This document shows, one piece after another, positions 44,633-52,938 of a stretch of 64,000 nt of DNA. Numbering within the stretch: the first letter of the stretch is position 1; each line of letters opens with the position of its first letter. The notes under the pieces were generated by a model. That model had not been told where the DNA came from and did no database searches. It saw only the letters and a list, made by a program, of their open reading frames with translations. The position numbers and the translations under genes were made by a program. The stretch comes from M3007 sp031398055 (GTDB lineage Bacteria > Bacteroidota > Bacteroidia > Chitinophagales > Saprospiraceae). The stretch is from NCBI GenBank assembly GCA_031398055.1, contig JANNMS010000111.1, positions 1 through 64,000 on the forward strand. Direction: 5' to 3'.

Positions 44633-45748
44633 CTAATTCAAACTGGGTTTTAAATACTCGTCTAAAAAACCTCCAATTTGTTCACATAATTTATTCGTTT
44701 GTTCCGAAAGAGGAAGTAAAATTTCAGTCTTTAATTCCTTCTTTTTAGTAGTTGAAGAATCTAGAATTAATTGGTGGAGGTGATTATCAAGGATATCCAG
44801 GTGCATCCTTGTGTATCTGAGAGCCTTATTTAAAGATTTATCAGAGCAAATGCTTTTTTCTAGCAAATTTTGAACTTGTACACACCTTTTAGTCAAATCA
44901 TCAGACATTAATTTAATAGGAGAAATAAAATCATCTAATTCAGGATCGATTTTTTTAAAATCTTCTCCTAACTTTCTTAGTTTCCCTCCTTGTAACATCA
45001 AATAAGACTGGACATACAAAGATTGTTGATCAGAGGGTTGTTCAAATCCATTTTTTTTAAAATAATTATCTGGCATTGCTCTTAAATTTTGTTCAATTGA
45101 AAAAAGAGGCGTATTTTTTATATCCTCTGCAGAAGAGTTAATTGTAAGGGGATTTTCATTCTTGATTTCTGTATTCCGGATTATAAAATTATTCCCATCA
45201 TTTTCTGAGGGTGTAATTTTTTTAGACTTATTTTTTAATAATTTCTTTATCCAAAGGCTTAATTCTTTGTGATAGGTATTTCTATCTTGGGTTTTAATTT
45301 GTTCGTATACAGCATGCTGGTTGTTATACTTTTGACCGTTTTCATCTGTTCTCCGAGTATTTGGAAGTTTATCGTTACGCAATTGGAAAAAGTAGACATC
45401 ACCTTTTTTATTCCATTCCGAGACTTCTACATCCGAAAAAAAAATTCCAACAACACACACATCACCATTTTTTTGCCTTTCCGACAAAATGGGCATTTCA
45501 TATTTAGTGGCGTAGCTATCAAGACATGTAAAGCGTGCATTTACTAACAATATCGCTACATGACAATTTAAAGCAAAGTCTCTAAAACGAGCATGCATAT
45601 TCTGGGAATATGGCGTACCATCATAAAATAGATTCTTTTCATCAATATTATTATGTTGCTCAAACCGATCTTTAAAATCAGTCATCAGGCTATTGTCTTC
45701 ACCTGCATAGCAAAGAAAATAGGATGGACGAGCATTTTCGTCGGTCAT
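44633..45748 (-). CDS. TIR-domain protein with C-terminal helical domain
   Basis: 371 residues. Residues about 7-170 form a TIR domain: PSYFLCYAGEDNSL is the first box, NLFYDGTPYSQNM the BB-loop region, and AILLVNARFTCLDSYATKYEMPIL contains the Glu expected for NAD cleavage. Residues about 175-225 are a polar linker. About 230-371 form a helical domain of unknown type (KLRKLGEDFKKIDPELDDFI, RCVQVQNLLEK, LKTEILLPLSEQTNKLCEQI). TIR domains in bacteria commonly hydrolyse NAD or make signalling nucleotides in antiphage defence. It heads a three-gene minus-strand operon, divergent from another TIR gene. Confidence 0.82.
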   Translation of the reverse strand: MTDENARPSYFLCYAGEDNSLMTDFKDRFEQHNNIDEKNLFYDGTPYSQNMHARFRDFALNCHVAILLVNARFTCLDSYATKYEMPILSERQKNGDVCVVGIFFSDVEVSEWNKKGDVYFFQLRNDKLPNTRRTDENGQKYNNQHAVYEQIKTQDRNTYHKELSLWIKKLLKNKSKKITPSENDGNNFIIRNTEIKNENPLTINSSAEDIKNTPLFSIEQNLRAMPDNYFKKNGFEQPSDQQSLYVQSYLMLQGGKLRKLGEDFKKIDPELDDFISPIKLMSDDLTKRCVQVQNLLEKSICSDKSLNKALRYTRMHLDILDNHLHQLILDSSTTKKKELKTEILLPLSEQTNKLCEQIGGFLDEYLKPSLN

Positions 45749-45827
45749 GATAGTTTTTCTTGTTGTTAAAAATTCGCCTAAAAATATTAAATTTTTAACA
45801 TTTGCAAGAAAAAAATCAAATCTGCCA

Positions 45828-45835
45828 CAAATATA
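45828..45835 (-). promoter_or_regulatory. Candidate -7 element of the TIR operon (TATATTTG on the minus strand)
   Basis: Exact TAnnTTTG match on the minus strand, 79 bases upstream of the TIR gene start at 45748, within the 128-base divergent intergenic region. The surroundings are very AT-rich, so a chance match is possible. Confidence 0.35.
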
Positions 45836-45876
45836 AAAACAATTTGTTTATTAAAAAATAATTTCAAAAAAATTTC

Positions 45877-46548
45877 ATGCGAACAGTCAAAATTTTTTTC
45901 TCCTACTCTCGAAAGGATTTCGACAAACTGCTCCCAATTTTTGTGCAGTTTCAATCAGTCTTAAAAACTGTAACCTTCAACGGCGAACGACACAAAGTTT
46001 CCTACTGGTTTGACCAAAATACTACTCCCGGAACACACTGGGACAGCTCAATAAAGTGGGAATTAAAATCCGCTGATGTGGTTCTTTTTTTCGTCACTCC
46101 AAACTTTTTAGAATCCATGTATATTCAAACACTTGAAATCCCATTGGCTTTGGAAAGACAAGAAAATTCCAAAATTCACCTAATTCCTATATTAATCGCA
46201 GGATGTAGCTATCAAAGCAGTAGTATTGGTCATTTGCAATTCATTCCAAACCAAAAAGGTTATCTAAAACCATTAAATGATTGGGCGAGGCAAAACGACT
46301 TTTGGGAATATGCCCGCTTTGCTCTCAAGCTAAGCATTGTCAATTCATTGAGTGGACTTCCAAGTCCATTTTATTTTAACAACGAGCAGTTATCAGCGGC
46401 TGAAAAAAAGAAACACATACTTTATTTTTCTCCACCGGAGGTCAATAAACTTATGAAGACTAAAGCCAAAAAGAAGCGAAAGCCAAAGCCCGCACAAACC
46501 ATTTTTGAAAAAGCAAAAACTGCAATTAAAAAATATTTAAAACTTTAA
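45877..46548 (+). CDS. Second TIR-domain protein, divergent
   Basis: 223 residues. The TIR domain covers about 1-150: KIFFSYSRKDFDKLL (box 1), YWFDQNTTPGTHWDSSIKWEL (BB-loop region), ADVVLFFVTPNFLESMYIQTLEIPLAL (with the likely catalytic Glu after the Ser/Tyr), then KIHLIPILI. The C-terminal about 45 residues are Lys-rich (KTKAKKKRKPKPAQTIFEKAK) and could bind nucleic acid or membranes; no second enzymatic domain is seen. It diverges from the other TIR gene across 128 bases. Similarity between the two TIR proteins is only at motif level, so they are not a recent duplication. Confidence 0.85.
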   Translation: MRTVKIFFSYSRKDFDKLLPIFVQFQSVLKTVTFNGERHKVSYWFDQNTTPGTHWDSSIKWELKSADVVLFFVTPNFLESMYIQTLEIPLALERQENSKIHLIPILIAGCSYQSSSIGHLQFIPNQKGYLKPLNDWARQNDFWEYARFALKLSIVNSLSGLPSPFYFNNEQLSAAEKKKHILYFSPPEVNKLMKTKAKKKRKPKPAQTIFEKAKTAIKKYLKL

Positions 46549-46729
46549 GTTTTAAATAAAAACGACTAAATTAATATAGGAATTTGGTGGCCTTGTTTTC
46601 TCAACAATTATTTTTAGGTTTAAACGGTAACATTATCTATGGCTTTCTTCAACTTCTTCCATCGATTTTCCTTTGCCAACCCAAAATTTTTTCAAATACC
46701 TTGCCCACCACAAATTCAACTCAATAAAA

Positions 46730-48535
46730 ATGGCAAAATCTACAAATTCCCCCAAAGAAAACATCGCCGCGATGCGAAAATTGATGGCCGAGCGCGGCAT
46801 CGCGGCCTACATCATCCCCGCCACCGACCCGCACATGTCCGAGTATTTGCCCGACCATTGGCGTGCCTTGTTTTGGGCATCAGGTTTCACCGGTTCGGCG
46901 GGGACGCTGGTTTTCACCGCCGATTTCGCCGGAGTTTGGACAGACGGCAGGTATTTTTTGCAGGCCGAACAGCAACTTGCCGGCAGCGGCATCGAATTGG
47001 TCAAATTGAAAATGCAGCACACCCCCGAATTCATCGAATGGCTGGCCGAAACTTTGCCATCCGGCGCGACCGTCGGCGTGGACGGCAGCCTGATTTCGCG
47101 GCTTTGGTACAAAATGTTGGAGGACGGCATCACGCCGTACGGCCTGAAACTCGACCCGCAGGCGGATCTAATTTCGCCTGTTTGGGAAAACAGAAAACCG
47201 CTGCCCGAAAACCCGATTTATGATTTTCCAGTCAAATTTGCCGGTGCGACCCGACCCGAAAAACTCGCCCAAATCCGCGAAAAACTCCTCGAAAAACGCT
47301 GCGATTTTACCATCATTTCCACCCTCGACGACATCGCGTGGGCATTCAATTTGCGCGGGACGGATGTCAATTTCAACCCCATTTTTGTCAGCCACGCGGT
47401 CATCGGAATGAACGAGGCTGCACTTTTTATTTCACCCGAAAAAATGCCCGCCGCGCTTCGTTCAAAACTTTCCCGCGACGACATCAAAGTTTTTGATTAT
47501 CAAACGATTACGCAGTTTTTGGGAAAAATTCCGGCTGGAAAATCAGTCCTGATTGACCCAAAAAGAGTCTCCCAAAACCTCCCGGGCGCACTCCAAAAAG
47601 GCGTGAAAATCTTTGAAGCCATCAACATTACGACTTGGCTGAAAGCCACAAAATCTGCCATCGAAGCCGCCAACACACGCGCCACGATGACAAAAGACGG
47701 TGTCGTTTTGACCAAGTTTTTTTACTGGCTTTCGCAAAATGTCGGCAAGCAAAAAATAACCGAAATCTCCGCCACCGAAAAACTCCACGAACTCCGAAAC
47801 CAGCAAAAAGACATCGTCGGTGAGAGTTTCAGCACCATCGCCGGGTACCGCGAGCACGCAGCGCTGCCCCATTATTTTGCCACGCCGGAAAGCAATTCCG
47901 AACTCAAACCGACGGGGCTTTTTCTGTTGGACAGCGGCGGCCAATACCTCGGCGGCACGACCGACACGACCCGCGTCATTTCGCTCGGCAACATCACCGA
48001 CGAGGAAAAAACGGATTACACCTTGGTTTTGAAAGGCATGATTGCCGTCTGCCGCCTGCGTTTCCCCGACGGCACGAAAGGTTGGCAATTCGATGCCATC
48101 GCCCGATACCCGCAGTGGATGATGGGCATCAATTTTGGGCACGGAACGGGGCACGGCGTGGGCTATTTTTTGTGTGTCCACGAAGGCCCGCAGTCCATCA
48201 GTTTCACGGCGAACGCCACATCTTCGATGGACGCGCCGATGATGCCCGGCATGATTACCTCGGTCGAACCGGGCATTTACCGAACCGGAAAACACGGCAT
48301 GCGGCTCGAAAATTTGGTTTTGTGCATCGAGGACGCGCAGACAGAATTTGGGAAATTTTTGACTTTCGAGGTCTTGACCATCGCGCCGCTTTTCACAAAT
48401 TTGGTAAAAAAATCCATGCTCACAAAAGAGGAATTAGACTGGCTGAAAAATTACAACAACTTGGTTTTCAAGAAAATAGGCAAGTTTTTGACCTCCGAGG
48501 AAAAAGCATGGGTTCGCGCCGAAACTAAAATTTAA
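46730..48535 (+). CDS. Aminopeptidase P family protein (three-domain Xaa-Pro aminopeptidase)
   Basis: 601 residues from MAKSTNSPKENIAAMRKLMA; the frame is open 19 codons upstream. Two creatinase-like N-terminal domains (about 10-140 and 150-300) precede the M24B catalytic domain (about 305-540). Metal ligands: LLDSGGQYLGGTTDTTR (two Asp), GTGHGVGYFLCVHEG (His), ITSVEPGIYRTGKHGMRLEN (two Glu). It removes an N-terminal residue before Pro in the cytosol. It resembles eukaryotic XPNPEP1 in length. The start lies in AT-rich sequence just after the TIR module. Confidence 0.92.
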   Translation: MAKSTNSPKENIAAMRKLMAERGIAAYIIPATDPHMSEYLPDHWRALFWASGFTGSAGTLVFTADFAGVWTDGRYFLQAEQQLAGSGIELVKLKMQHTPEFIEWLAETLPSGATVGVDGSLISRLWYKMLEDGITPYGLKLDPQADLISPVWENRKPLPENPIYDFPVKFAGATRPEKLAQIREKLLEKRCDFTIISTLDDIAWAFNLRGTDVNFNPIFVSHAVIGMNEAALFISPEKMPAALRSKLSRDDIKVFDYQTITQFLGKIPAGKSVLIDPKRVSQNLPGALQKGVKIFEAINITTWLKATKSAIEAANTRATMTKDGVVLTKFFYWLSQNVGKQKITEISATEKLHELRNQQKDIVGESFSTIAGYREHAALPHYFATPESNSELKPTGLFLLDSGGQYLGGTTDTTRVISLGNITDEEKTDYTLVLKGMIAVCRLRFPDGTKGWQFDAIARYPQWMMGINFGHGTGHGVGYFLCVHEGPQSISFTANATSSMDAPMMPGMITSVEPGIYRTGKHGMRLENLVLCIEDAQTEFGKFLTFEVLTIAPLFTNLVKKSMLTKEELDWLKNYNNLVFKKIGKFLTSEEKAWVRAETKI

Positions 48536-48540
48536 TTTAA

Positions 48541-48620
48541 ACACATAGGCACAAAGGTATTTTCACATAGGACACATAAACCTCTGTTTTCTATGTGAAA
48601 ACACCTTTGTTTCTATGTGT
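48541..48620. repeat. Palindrome before the acyl-CoA ligase gene
   Basis: Outer arms of 30 bases (48541-48570 with 48591-48620) pair with three non-Watson-Crick positions; the words cacataggcacaaagg and ctttgtttctatgtgt recall the element at 17914-17999. It ends 15 bases before the GTG start of the next gene. Confidence 0.85.
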
Positions 48621-48635
48621 CAAAAAAAATAACTT

Positions 48636-50474
48636 GTGGATTTCACCCACCTTTTCGACATCCTGCCGTACCGCCAAAAACGTTTTCTCGACCGCACGGC
48701 ACTCGCCGCCCGGCAGGGAAATTCTGGTATTTGGAAAAAATGGTCGCCCGCCGATTTGCTCGCCGAACGCGACCGGTTGTCCGCTGGGCTGCTCGAAATG
48801 GGTTTCAAAACGGGCGACCGATTGGCCATTTTCGCCCACTGCGGCAGCCCGGAATGGTGCATCGCCGACGCCGCGATGATGCAAATCGGCATCCAACCCG
48901 TCCCGATGCACGCCACAAACCGACCCGACGAAATCCGGCACATTTTTCAAGATTCAAATTTGAAAGGCTGTTTTGTCAGCAATTTTGAAATGCTCGAAAG
49001 GCTTGCGGCGGCAGGTTGCGAATGGCCTGTTATCTTTACTTTTGAAAAAATCGGGCAAGCAATTCCGCCCATTTTTTTACAAAAAACTAAAATTTTGTCG
49101 TGGTCGGAAGTTTGCTGCGACCCAGATTTTAATGATTTTGAAAAAATAAAAACCATCCGCGACGGCATCGGCGAGCATGATTTGGCGACGATTTTGTACA
49201 CATCCGGCACGACCGGACAGCCAAAAGGCGTCATGCTGACCCACGCAAACATCGTCAGCAACGTCAAATCGGTCTTGGCCATCGCGCCGCTCGGGCCAAA
49301 AACAGTCTGCCTCAGTTTTTTGCCGATGTCCCATATTTTTGAACGGATGGTCGTTTTTGGGTACATCGCGGCGGGCGCGGAAGTCTATTTCGCAGATTCC
49401 GTCGAGACGCTGCCCGAAACTTTGCGCGAGGTGCGCCCCCATTTTTTCACTGCCGTCCCGCGCATCCTCGAACGGATGGAAGAACGGTTGATCGCCCGCC
49501 GCGACGCGCAAAATTTTGTGGGAAAAAAAGTGTTCGATTGGGCCATCCGACTCGGCGAGCGGTTTCCGTACGCCGGAAGTTATTCGATGCCGATGGATTA
49601 CCGTTTCAAACTTTGGTTGGCTAAGTTGTTCATTTTCAACCGTTTCCGCCGTGCGCTCGGCGGTCGGATAAAAAATATTGCGGTCGGCGCGGCGGCTTTG
49701 CAACCACGTTTGGGCAGGTTGCTTTCGGCCACCGGGCTCGAAATCCGCGAAGGTTACGGCCTCACCGAGACCTCACCGGTCATTTCTTTCAACCGTTTTG
49801 AACCCGGCGGCGTGCATTTTGGGACGGTCGGCATCCCGATTCCGAGCATGGAAGTCCGCATCGCCAAACCTGAAAATGAAAATTTGGACGGCGAAATCGA
49901 GGTGCGCGGCCCGTCGGTGATGGCTGGTTATTTGAATTTGCCGGACGAAACTGCTGCCCGTTTCACGGCAGACGGTTGGTTCAAAACAGGCGATGTTGGC
50001 CGGTTTGAGTTCAAAAGATTTTTGAAAATAACTGGCCGGGCGAGCGAGGTTTTCAAAACGACGACGGGCAAATTCATCGCCCCGCAGTTTGTTGAACAGC
50101 AAATTTTGCAGTCCGATTTTGTGGCGCAGTGCCTCGTTTTGGGTTTGAACCGGTCGTTCGTCGGGGCTTTGATTGTCCCCAATTTTCAGCACCTCGAAAA
50201 TTGGTGTCGCGAAAATCAAGTCCACTGGACTGCCCCGCAATTCATGGTTTTCAACCCAAAAATCCAAAAACTTTTTGCGGGGGAAATTGAAAAAATTAAT
50301 GAAAATTATCTCGGTTCGGTGGAAAAAGTGCGCGGCTTTCGTTTGTTTTTTGAAAACTGGACGGCTGAAAATGGTTTGCTCACCCCAACTTTGAAAATGC
50401 GGCGGGAAAAAATCGCGGCGGCTTTTTCAAAAGAAATTGAGGAGATGTTTGGGAAAAAAGTGGACGGTGAGTGA
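48636..50474 (+). CDS. Long-chain fatty-acid--CoA ligase
   Basis: 612 residues from a GTG; an in-frame TAA lies just upstream at 48630, so no earlier start exists. The AMP-binding motif is LYTSGTTGQPKGVMLTHANI; PMSHIFERM, EGYGLTETSPVISFN and WFKTGDVGRF follow in order, typical of eukaryote-like acyl-CoA synthetases. It activates fatty acids with ATP and CoA, probably at the inner membrane, for beta-oxidation or lipid synthesis. Confidence 0.93.
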   Translation: MDFTHLFDILPYRQKRFLDRTALAARQGNSGIWKKWSPADLLAERDRLSAGLLEMGFKTGDRLAIFAHCGSPEWCIADAAMMQIGIQPVPMHATNRPDEIRHIFQDSNLKGCFVSNFEMLERLAAAGCEWPVIFTFEKIGQAIPPIFLQKTKILSWSEVCCDPDFNDFEKIKTIRDGIGEHDLATILYTSGTTGQPKGVMLTHANIVSNVKSVLAIAPLGPKTVCLSFLPMSHIFERMVVFGYIAAGAEVYFADSVETLPETLREVRPHFFTAVPRILERMEERLIARRDAQNFVGKKVFDWAIRLGERFPYAGSYSMPMDYRFKLWLAKLFIFNRFRRALGGRIKNIAVGAAALQPRLGRLLSATGLEIREGYGLTETSPVISFNRFEPGGVHFGTVGIPIPSMEVRIAKPENENLDGEIEVRGPSVMAGYLNLPDETAARFTADGWFKTGDVGRFEFKRFLKITGRASEVFKTTTGKFIAPQFVEQQILQSDFVAQCLVLGLNRSFVGALIVPNFQHLENWCRENQVHWTAPQFMVFNPKIQKLFAGEIEKINENYLGSVEKVRGFRLFFENWTAENGLLTPTLKMRREKIAAAFSKEIEEMFGKKVDGE

Positions 50475-50499
50475 TTTTAAAATTTTAAAAACCAAAAAA

Positions 50500-51006
50500 A
50501 TGTTAGAAACCAACCGCCTGATTTTAAAGCCATTGACCTACGAACAACTCGAAAAATACATCAAAAACGACCACTCGCTCGAAGCCGATTTGGGTTTGAA
50601 CCCAACTTCCAGAACCATTTCAGATGAATTAAAAGAGGCATTTGAACAAACCATTTTGCCAAACGTGGCAGACAAAAACAAGGATTATTTGTTCTCCACA
50701 CTTTGGACGGTCATTTTAAAAACGGAAAATAAAATGGTGGCCGATTTGTGTTTTGTCGGCGAGCCAAATGAAAATGGCGAAATTGAAATCGGCTACGGAA
50801 CTTACGAAGCCTTTCAAAAAAATGGATACATGACCGAAGCCGTCGGCGGAATGATAAAATGGGTCGAAAAACAGGAAAACATAAAATCTGTGTTTGCTGC
50901 GACTGAAAAAATAAACCCTGCGTCGTTTTCGGTTTTGATAAAAAATAAATTTACAAAAATTGAAGAAACAGAAACTTTGTTTCATTGGCTTTTGGAGATC
51001 GGGTAA
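50500..51006 (+). CDS. GNAT family N-acetyltransferase (RimJ/RimL-like)
   Basis: 168 residues from MLETNRLILKPLTYEQLEKY; the open frame overlaps the ligase gene upstream but this ATG gives the usual N-terminus of the family. ETNRLIL at the start, IEIGYGTYEAFQKNGYMTEAV (acetyl-CoA-binding region) and VFAATEKINPASFSVLIKN match the RimJ/RimL-type fold. The substrate is unknown. It follows the ligase gene by 25 bases and is probably co-transcribed. Confidence 0.82.
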   Translation: MLETNRLILKPLTYEQLEKYIKNDHSLEADLGLNPTSRTISDELKEAFEQTILPNVADKNKDYLFSTLWTVILKTENKMVADLCFVGEPNENGEIEIGYGTYEAFQKNGYMTEAVGGMIKWVEKQENIKSVFAATEKINPASFSVLIKNKFTKIEETETLFHWLLEIG

Positions 51007-51010
51007 ACGC

Positions 51011-51050
51011 AAAAGAGCCAACCCGAGAGGTTCGAGTTGGCTCTTTTCGA
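51011..51050. terminator. Terminator between convergent GNAT and gcvH genes
   Basis: A 12-bp perfect stem (aaaagagccaac) plus inner pairs, with T runs on both strands, placed immediately after the GNAT stop and 25 bases after the gcvH stop. Probably bidirectional. Confidence 0.8.
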
Positions 51051-51074
51051 TTTGGAAAGAACCGTTTTACAAAA

Positions 51075-51464
51075 TCAATGAATGATTTTTTTGTACGCCG
51101 CTGCATCCAAAAGTTCTGCGAGGTCGGCGAGATTGGCCACTTCGACTTCGATAATCCAACCTTTTCCGTAAGGGTCTTCATTAATTAATGCCGCGCCGGA
51201 TTTTTTGTCGTCCAATTCTGGATTGAACCTGCGGACTTTCCCGGTCACGGGCATGAACAGGTCGGAAGTGGTTTTCACGGCCTCGATGGTGCCAAAAACA
51301 TCGCCCTCTTTCACCGTCGAACCGACGGTATCTACTTCAATGTAAACCAATTCGCCCAGTTCGCCCTGTGCAAAATCGGTGATGCCAACCACCGCGATGT
51401 TGCCCTGCGCGATGCGAATCCATTCGTGGTCTTTCGTGTATTTGAGTTCTGCCGGAACATTCAT
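51075..51464 (-). CDS. gcvH: Glycine cleavage system H protein
   Basis: 129 residues. The lipoyl-lysine site is in FGTIEAVKTTSDLFMPVTG, and KDHEWI, VGITDFAQGELGELVYIEV and DPYGKGWII are typical. H shuttles the methylamine group between P, T and L proteins of glycine cleavage. None of the partner genes is in this window. Confidence 0.96.
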   Translation of the reverse strand: MNVPAELKYTKDHEWIRIAQGNIAVVGITDFAQGELGELVYIEVDTVGSTVKEGDVFGTIEAVKTTSDLFMPVTGKVRRFNPELDDKKSGAALINEDPYGKGWIIEVEVANLADLAELLDAAAYKKIIH

Positions 51465-51566
51465 GTTTTTCTATTTTTTAAATGGTAAAATGAAAATTTC
51501 AAATAAAGACGCGGCGAAAATACTGAATTTGCCCAACCGACATCGTTTTTTTGCATTTTTATCGCC

Positions 51567-52859
51567 ATGCGTTACCCAGCAATTCCGACTGATTTTTTCC
51601 GGCAAAACCGCCGACGTTTCACCCGCGAGATGAAACCGAATTCGATTGCCATTTTTTTCTCGAACGACCGGATGCCGCGTTCGGCGGATTCGTTTTTTCC
51701 GTTCCGACAAAATCCCGATTTGTTTTTTTTGACGGGCATCGAACAGGAAGAAACTGTCCTCGTTTTGTTTCCCGATTGTCCAAAAACGGGTTTTCAGGAA
51801 ATCCTTTTTTTGAAAAAAGCCACCGAAACGACCGCGATTTGGGACGGCCAGACTTTGAAAAAAGAAGAAGCACGAAAAATTTCGGGCATCGAAAAAATCG
51901 TTTTTTCGGAAAATGTGGCCGCCGCGCTGCACGAATTGGTTTTGTTGGCCGATGCGATTTACCTGAATTTGAACGAGGCCGACCGTTTTTCGTCGCCCGT
52001 TTTGACCAACGATTTGCGGCAGGCCAACATTTTCAGGGAAAAATATCCGCTCCACGAATTTCACCGCGCCGCCCCGATTTTGAAAAAATTGGCGATGGTG
52101 AAAGGCGAAATCGAACTCGAAATTTTGGGAAAATGCGCCGAAATCACGGCTGCCGCTTTTCACCGCGTGCTCAATTTTGTGCGCCCCGGGGTCTGGGAAT
52201 TTGAAATCGAAGCGGAAATCACCCACGAATTTTTGCGCCACCGAGCGACCGGTCATGCTTTTGACCCGATTGTGGCCACCGGGAAAAATGCCTGCGTGAT
52301 CCATTACAAAAAAAACGCGGCGCAATGCCTGCCGGGCGACGCGCTGCTCCTCGATTTTGGCTGCGATTATTCATTTTTCAATTCCGATTTTTCGCGGACG
52401 ATTCCGGTCAGCGGCGTTTTTTCTAAGCGGCAACGTACTGTTTATAATGCTGTTTTGCGGATTTTGAAAGAGGCGCGGCAGTTGCTGGTTCCAGGAAATG
52501 ACTTTGAAAATTATCAAAAAGAGGTGGGCAAAATCCTGTCTTCTGAACTCGTCGCGCTCGGTTTATTGACCCGCGAGGAGGTCGAAAAATCGCCGGAAGA
52601 CAAGCCCGCGTACCGCAAATTTTGCCCGCACGGCATCTCGCACCACCTCGGCCAAGATGTCCACGACCGCAGCCATCGGCACCTACCTTTCCGGGAAGGC
52701 ATGGTTTTTACCTGCGAACCGGGGATTTACATCCCGGAAGAAGGGCTGGGTGTGCGGCTTGAAAATGTGGTTTTTGTTTCTGGAAATGAGCCGGTGGATT
52801 TGTACCAAAATATTCCAATCGAGGTGGCGGAAATTGAGGATTTAATGGCAAGTAAATGA
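51567..52859 (+). CDS. pepP: Xaa-Pro aminopeptidase (PepP type)
   Basis: 430 residues, typical of E. coli-like PepP and distinct from the longer relative at 46730. The N-terminal domain starts MRYPAIPTDFFRQNRRRF. The catalytic domain carries LLLDFGCDYSFFNSDFSRT (two Asp), GISHHLGQDVHD (His), CEPGIYIPEEGLGVRLEN (two Glu). It cleaves Xaa-Pro N-termini in the cytosol. A long minus-strand open frame across the same DNA is a shadow. Confidence 0.93.
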   Translation: MRYPAIPTDFFRQNRRRFTREMKPNSIAIFFSNDRMPRSADSFFPFRQNPDLFFLTGIEQEETVLVLFPDCPKTGFQEILFLKKATETTAIWDGQTLKKEEARKISGIEKIVFSENVAAALHELVLLADAIYLNLNEADRFSSPVLTNDLRQANIFREKYPLHEFHRAAPILKKLAMVKGEIELEILGKCAEITAAAFHRVLNFVRPGVWEFEIEAEITHEFLRHRATGHAFDPIVATGKNACVIHYKKNAAQCLPGDALLLDFGCDYSFFNSDFSRTIPVSGVFSKRQRTVYNAVLRILKEARQLLVPGNDFENYQKEVGKILSSELVALGLLTREEVEKSPEDKPAYRKFCPHGISHHLGQDVHDRSHRHLPFREGMVFTCEPGIYIPEEGLGVRLENVVFVSGNEPVDLYQNIPIEVAEIEDLMASK

Positions 52860-52913
52860 TGTACCTAGCCAATTCTTCCCACATTTTTCCTGCATTTTCA
52901 AAAACCAAAATTC

Positions 52914-52921
52914 TACTTTTG
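52914..52921 (+). promoter_or_regulatory. -7 promoter element of serC (TACTTTTG)
   Basis: Exact match followed by CAGC, 17 bases before the serC ATG. Confidence 0.65.
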
Positions 52922-52938
52922 CAGCTTAATTCTCAATT

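Noticed and set aside
43756..46548. Assignment of the TIR module to Thoeris or CBASS
   Set aside because: No ThsA-like SIR2/macro protein, no nucleotide cyclase, no Cap-type effector and no STING domain is encoded in or around it.
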